From assembly GCF_902635505.1 (NCBI RefSeq), contig NC_045429.1:427331669-427395668 (forward strand): DNA of 64,000 bases, in the 5' to 3' direction. The position numbers and the translations under genes were made by a program. Positions 59,071 through 64,000 of the stretch are shown here, one piece after another. Each line of letters begins with the position of its first letter. Position 1 is the first letter of the stretch. Below the pieces are notes generated by a model. That model was not told where the DNA came from. It ran no database searches and saw nothing but the letters and a program-made list of their open reading frames with translations. The stretch is from Sarcophilus harrisii. Its lineage: Eukaryota > Chordata > Mammalia > Dasyuromorphia > Dasyuridae.

Positions 59071-60144
59071 GAATGTTAAATCAGCCTCTCTTGTTGTTCA
59101 TAATCAGTTCTCTCTAAAAGTGGAGCAAAGGAGGAAGGCCAAAAGCTATGGGGTGAATGAAACTTTTCACATAGTTCTACCTTTAAAGCAAACTATATAC
59201 ATGCATACACACATGCAAAAACAGACACATGCACACATAAATATATGTTATATGTGACACACATACATGCCTATTAGAATGAGAATACTTTAGGAGAGTC
59301 AGGTTATGCAATCAATCCATGGAGAAGCCAAAAGTCAAACTTGCAAGTCATCAATTCCAACTCCATTATACCACCATTAAATATTGTCTCTTCCAAATGC
59401 TAAAGTCAGCACCTAATATTACAATGGCCAGGTAGATATTTAGCTCAAGATGTCCCATTTTCAAATGAAGAAAGAATATTATATGTTAACTCAGTTCCCC
59501 TATGTGTAGTAGCTATTAAAAGCAGCTGAGTGACCATTCCTGGGAGGGCAACAATATGAGGACAAAAGAACATACTTTAAACAGAACTGACCTTTTGGCT
59601 AACTTTTTTATTATAAAACAAATAAGTACCTTAAATCTCACCAAATGCCCTCTCACCCAAATGAATCAATCTATCAAGGCTCAGGCAAAAGCAGAGTCTT
59701 AAAGTAATCCAATAGACAACAGAACTTGTTATATATTTTGCCTCGGCTCACCTATTCTTTGTCATAATCAACCTCTAAAACCCATAACTTGACAGTCATT
59801 ACATTTCAGCTGAAGAAAACAAGAAAACACAGAGAGGACAAAACCAGCATAAGATGCAACTGTCGTATAGCTTTTAAAGTTAAAACTACCCCAAAACTTT
59901 TGGGACATTATTTGTAATAACCTTAAAGAAGACAGAATAAAATAGAGTGCTCTGTAGGACCTAGCTCACGAGTAACTTAAGTTCCAAATGATACAAAGAC
60001 AGAGATCAGGAACCTTTAGAAAGGGGTCAAAACTCCAGACTCTACCAAAACCTCTCCACAAATGCAGAAGTCTCTACAAACATCTCCCCTGGTTCAAAGC
60101 AAAGCATCACTAGGACGAACGAGATCCCATACAATGGGACTTAC

Positions 60145-60226
60145 CCACTTCACCAGAGGAAGAAGTCAAGTGTACGTTGACAGGCTGGCAAGGGTACTGA
60201 GCACAAGAGAGCAGGGCCTTTTATAG
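60145..60226 (-). promoter_or_regulatory. TCHH: TATA box and non-coding exon 1 of TCHH
   Basis: On the minus strand ACCCCTATAAAAGGCCCTGC (TATA at 60217-60226) leads to an exon ending CTGGTGAAGTGG|GTAAGTCCC, donor at 60145/60144. Estimated exon about 60145-60192. The bases CAATTAAAACCCCTATA are identical to the promoter of gene A. Confidence 0.8.
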
Positions 60227-60256
60227 GGGTTTTAATTGTGCCCTAAAGAGCCACTT

Positions 60257-60320
60257 AGGAAGGAGACACCCACTCTGTGGGATGGCCTGATTCATTCCCA
60301 ACCAAGCCCAGCTCCACCTC
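60257..60320 (-). promoter_or_regulatory. TCHH: Shared SFTP upstream promoter block (TCHH copy)
   Basis: AGGAAGGAGACACCCACTCT, GGCCTGATTCATTCCCAACC and AAGCCCAGCTCCACCTC. It aligns with TCHHL1 over the whole block and with gene A over its second half. Confidence 0.65.
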
Positions 60321-60433
60321 TATCTCCATGAATGGTGTGTTTATCTCACCATATGTGCACGTAGCTGTTTCGCATGGGGTACATAGTCCCTGCTTGACAC
60401 TCTGGGTGATGGCTTTACTCAACCTTCAATTTC

Positions 60434-60434
<1 letters not shown>

Positions 60435-60477
<43 letters not shown>
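60435..60477 (+). repeat. (TG)n microsatellite upstream of TCHH
   Basis: About 21 TG units, some 210 bp upstream of the TATA box. Confidence 0.97.
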
Positions 60478-60480
<3 letters not shown>

Positions 60481-60894
60481 GGGGAATTCAGAGACACTTG
60501 GAAAATTTCTGATTTTCTTTAGTTATGAATAGTTTCAATATCTTAGTTTAGTTGCATGAGGAGATGCTTTGCAGAGCAATAATCTATAAACCATTGAACT
60601 TCATGTTAACAGATTATTAGAGAATTATGAAATTCAGCATAATATTTTGATATAACACTGAAGCACAATATCATTTTCCCACTTAAAGATTTCTACAGTT
60701 AGTGGGAACTTGCATATGATTACTGCTCTGCAATGATTTTATCTCAGCCACAGAAGATGAGGAGTGAGTTTATTTGGACATGTATAATATATCCAGGCAC
60801 TAAGCACAATATAAAAATGCATATACAAATATACACACATGTGCACATAGCACCCAAAAGGTGCTCATGAAAGAAGATTCAAATTTTATATTTC

Positions 60895-61175
60895 TAACTC
60901 TTCTTTCTGAGAATCCTTTACCAAAGTTCAAAGCACAACTCATTTGTGAATCCTTTTTGAATCACTTCCTGAGTTCCCCAGTTAATAACATTTCCCTCTT
61001 GAAATTTCTTTGTATATAGTTGGTATTTATTTACGTATGTACTTTATGTATTCCTTTTAGGAAATATAGGTTCCTGAAGCACAGGGACATTTAAAAAATC
61101 TTTTTATCCCTAAAACCTAGCACAGAACTTTGGACCTAGCAGGTGCTTAAGAAATGTTTTCTGATTGAATATAGA
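60895..61175 (+). mobile_element. L2 3'-end remnant
   Basis: CCAAAGTTCAAAGCACAACT, AGGTTCCTGAAGCACAGGGA and CCTAGCACAGAACTTTGG with GCAGGTGCTTAAGAAATG. Confidence 0.6.
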
Positions 61176-61179
61176 TGAT

Positions 61180-64000
61180 TGATTTTTTTATAGCAATGGC
61201 AGGAAACTTTGGAGGTGATGTTATTATAATTATTTTACTAAAACATTCATAATGAAAACTCAGAATTGGAGAATTCCAGTTTTGTAAATGCCACATTAAA
61301 AAGAAGTTTAGTTTTTCTTAACTCATTAACATATGAATGCCTTAGTGGGAACAAACTTGGTGTAATGCATTACTGCAGAGATAGTCATCATACTGGGCCT
61401 AAGTTGCTAATGGTTATGACACCTAAGCACTTTAGTCTGTTGCTCTCCTAAGAGACTCATTAAGGTAATAGATCCTTCTTTCCCATTATATCCATCAGGA
61501 CTTTCCCAACATGATCTGGGATTTGCAATTTGAAATACTGTTTTATTGTAAAGAAATTGATTTTTTTTTTTTTTGGTCATCTGTCTATATCTCCCCCTAC
61601 TTCATTTCAGAGCCTCTGAAGCACTGGGGCATGAGAGCTTTATGGAGACCATTAAATGATTCAGTTGTGGTGTGACAGATCAGTTCCTCCCTTTATCCTG
61701 TAGAAAATACTGACTTTAAAAAGGTTTGAAGATTTCAGTGGCTTGGAGTGAGTGAGCTTTGGAGAAGTAATATCTCAGAACTTGAAATGTAGCTTTTTGT
61801 GTGCCAGTTAGGCAGAATGATTCAGAGTTTAGTTTTGTTTGCTGGCTTATTTGGCATTAGTCTAACTGAATAATAAAGCCCAAAGTCAAATGGGAAATAA
61901 AAGGAGGCAGGAGGATTCTAATAAGAGTAGCTGAATAGTAACAAGGACAGGAGTCACTTCCCTGAGCTTTGTGACCCGTAGGGATTTCTTGAAGAGCCTA
62001 AGATGACTAGTTAACTGTTAACCTGTGGGATACAATGTATATTTAGTCTTGAGAATAGCAACTATACCTTCTGCTTTGACATCTCTTGGCATCAATCCCT
62101 TGACAAACCATGAATCCAATAGATATAGAACTGTTCTTAGAATATCAACTTGAATTTGACTTTTTTTAGGGAGGAGTAGATTTTTGACTGGTTACATATA
62201 TTACATTAAAACCTATTTCAGGTGCTATCATTGGGTCTGCTTTTAATTTTATTCATTTGCATTTGTTCCTGATTTTCTGGGGATCCCCAGTTGAACTGGA
62301 TCCTTGGGTTTCATTTCGGTTCTATGAGCAGAATGCTATGAACTGATAGGGTCTCCTTGTGATCCTGTGGTTATTATACCCTCTAAAGAGCAAGACAGCA
62401 TAGGGGTTCTCTTAATGGAGTGATATAATTTGGTATACTTAAGGGATTGTTGATGAAACTAAACAAATATGGGGACAAGTAAAAGCATAATCTTTCAACA
62501 ACATATGGGGAGTGTTGAAGTGACATTGATTTTGCCATGGAGACCTCATGCTTTTTTTTTTTTTAATAATCACAGATCTTATGACTCTTGATGGTCATTT
62601 TAATGGTTATTTAAACTTAAAAAAATCAGCCTCAACATAGGTTTAGCAGCAAGGTTTCTATTGAAAATCTTCATGAATAGCAAAATATTACCATATCTTC
62701 CCTTTCTCCTGCCCCCTTCATTGGTGGTATCAAATGCTTTGAAATTTTATTTTCTAAAACAAGTTTAGATATTCTCCAACAAAGCAGTCTTTCAGCCTTC
62801 TAAATTAAGTACCCTGTTAACATGATGTAATTATTAAGGGCAGACATCTTTTTAAAGGGAAGACCTGCAGTGAGATTTGAAAATGGAGATAATTTTAGTT
62901 GTTTTCCAGCATCCTGGGAAGTCTGCAGATTATGGAAAATTATCAAGCAAGAACAAATTGGTTCAGTATATTCTTATGTAAGGGCATTTGAGAATCCTTA
63001 GAATCACTTAGTTTAGACTCATCTTGGTTTGTCAACAAAGAATAGAGATTTTTATCAATGTATCTCCACATTCTTTATTAGCAAACACATCTTATTTATA
63101 CTTATTTTTATACAATGGGAAATGGAGGCACCAAGAGGTCATAAAGCATTCTGGTTTTAGGATGAGTTTTGAAACCCAAGCATGTTAGCCTTCAGGTGTA
63201 CATGAGCTGTCTCCCAAACCAAGGGCCAGAGGCTAGCATGTCCATAGCACAAAGGGATTGAGTTTTTCCTATTGCAGAGATGCTAAGAAGAGGAAATGAA
63301 ACCTATATCACTTAAACTGCCCCATAATTCCTAGTCACTCCAGAAACTTGATATTTATAGAATCTTTAGATAAAGACAGTGGGAAAAGCACTGGGTTTTT
63401 TGTAATCAAAGTCTCAGAATTGACTTTGACCCTCACTAGCCATTCACTAGTCAATTTTACAAACTTTATGAGCTTCAGATTTTTTTTTGTTTGTAAAATG
63501 AGGGGTTTGGCTTGGATGACCTTTAAAGTTCCCTTCTAGCTATTATCTGTGAATCTTGAGGGGTAAGCAGGATGATGTTGATTTTGTGTTTTTCTGTTGA
63601 AAAGAAATCATCAGCTGAATTGAGTTCCTCTGATCTTTATGCTATTCCTTCATTTTCTCCTTCATGTACCCAATAAAAGACACCACATCCAAGATTCTAT
63701 ATGAATCCTCTAGCTTAAGTGTTGTTTCTGCATTCCATACTGTGAAATCAAATGGAGATGAAGGGCACAATTCATTTGCTTTTGTTGGGCTTCAAACTTT
63801 GGATCCTAAATTTGAAGATGGATTCTGAAGAGGTCTTACTCTAGGAAATATGGAAGGAAACACCAATAAGTGCAAAGTCAGGTGATGAAGGAAATCATTA
63901 TGGGAAAGAAGACACTTTTCCCTGCTTACCCTCCCCCCATCACTGTAAGGTCCCCAAAGAGAGAATGAAAAGCAGCTATTTCTTTGAGCTCTAATATATT
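61180..64000. other. Gene-free stretch upstream of TCHH
   Basis: A MIR-like remnant lies at about 63360-63560 (TTTGTAAAATGAGGGGTTTG). Otherwise AT-rich sequence without recognisable exon, RNA gene or repeat. Confidence 0.45.

Noticed and set aside
1-64000. Retrovirus-like or other capsid-bearing elements
   Set aside because: I looked for LTR pairs and gag/pol/env-like readings and recognised none. The only reverse transcriptase pieces belong to L1, L2 and RTE-type LINEs.

Overview
The window looks like a piece of a marsupial genome. It carries tRNA-derived SINEs of the wallaby/opossum type (WALLSI/MAR1-like), marsupial-style L1 3' ends, many L2 and MIR/THER1 remnants, hAT and mariner MITEs, and mammalian intron-exon genes. 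The genes place it in the epidermal differentiation complex, in the block of S100-fused type protein (SFTP) genes.

Three SFTP genes lie head to tail on the minus strand. All share one architecture: a short non-coding exon 1 behind a TATA box, an exon 2 of 46 codons starting MPQLL (first S100 EF-hand), a phase-0 intron, and one very long exon 3 (second EF-hand plus the whole body). From left to right they are: (A) an SFTP gene I cannot match to a named family member, running off the left edge (exon 1 near 6102-6150, exon 2 4887-5051, exon 3 3591 to beyond position 1, at least 1243 residues); (B) trichohyalin-like 1, TCHHL1 (exon 1 near 30498-30542, exon 2 28393-28550, exon 3 25292-27709, 851 residues); (C) trichohyalin, TCHH (exon 1 near 60145-60192, exon 2 57991-58153, exon 3 49581-55847, 2134 residues).

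Gene A is the most interesting object. It is invisible to a plain ORF search because its long exon has no start codon and runs off the window. Its frame is nevertheless open for 1197 consecutive codons and begins with a perfect EF-hand loop. Its body is built of roughly 24-26-residue units rich in Arg, Asp, Gln and Pro (core PRDDGRRQVRPQFPEI). As I recall the human map, nothing comparable lies on the S100A11 side of TCHHL1, so this may be a marsupial-specific, placental-lost or simply unannotated SFTP.

The three promoters share sequence. Genes A and C have a near-identical TATA region, and all three carry a conserved block just upstream with a TGATTCAT core (TGAATCA, AP-1-like, on the gene strand). 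This fits tandem duplication including the promoter, and co-expression in cornifying epithelium or hair follicle. The expected shared biochemistry is Ca2+ binding through the S100 head and transglutaminase cross-linking and arginine deimination of the repeat body.

The space between the genes (about 6.3-24 kb, 30.8-48.5 kb, 60.3-64 kb) holds interspersed repeats, microsatellites and some local duplications. I saw no other coding gene, RNA gene or CRISPR array, and no retroviral element.
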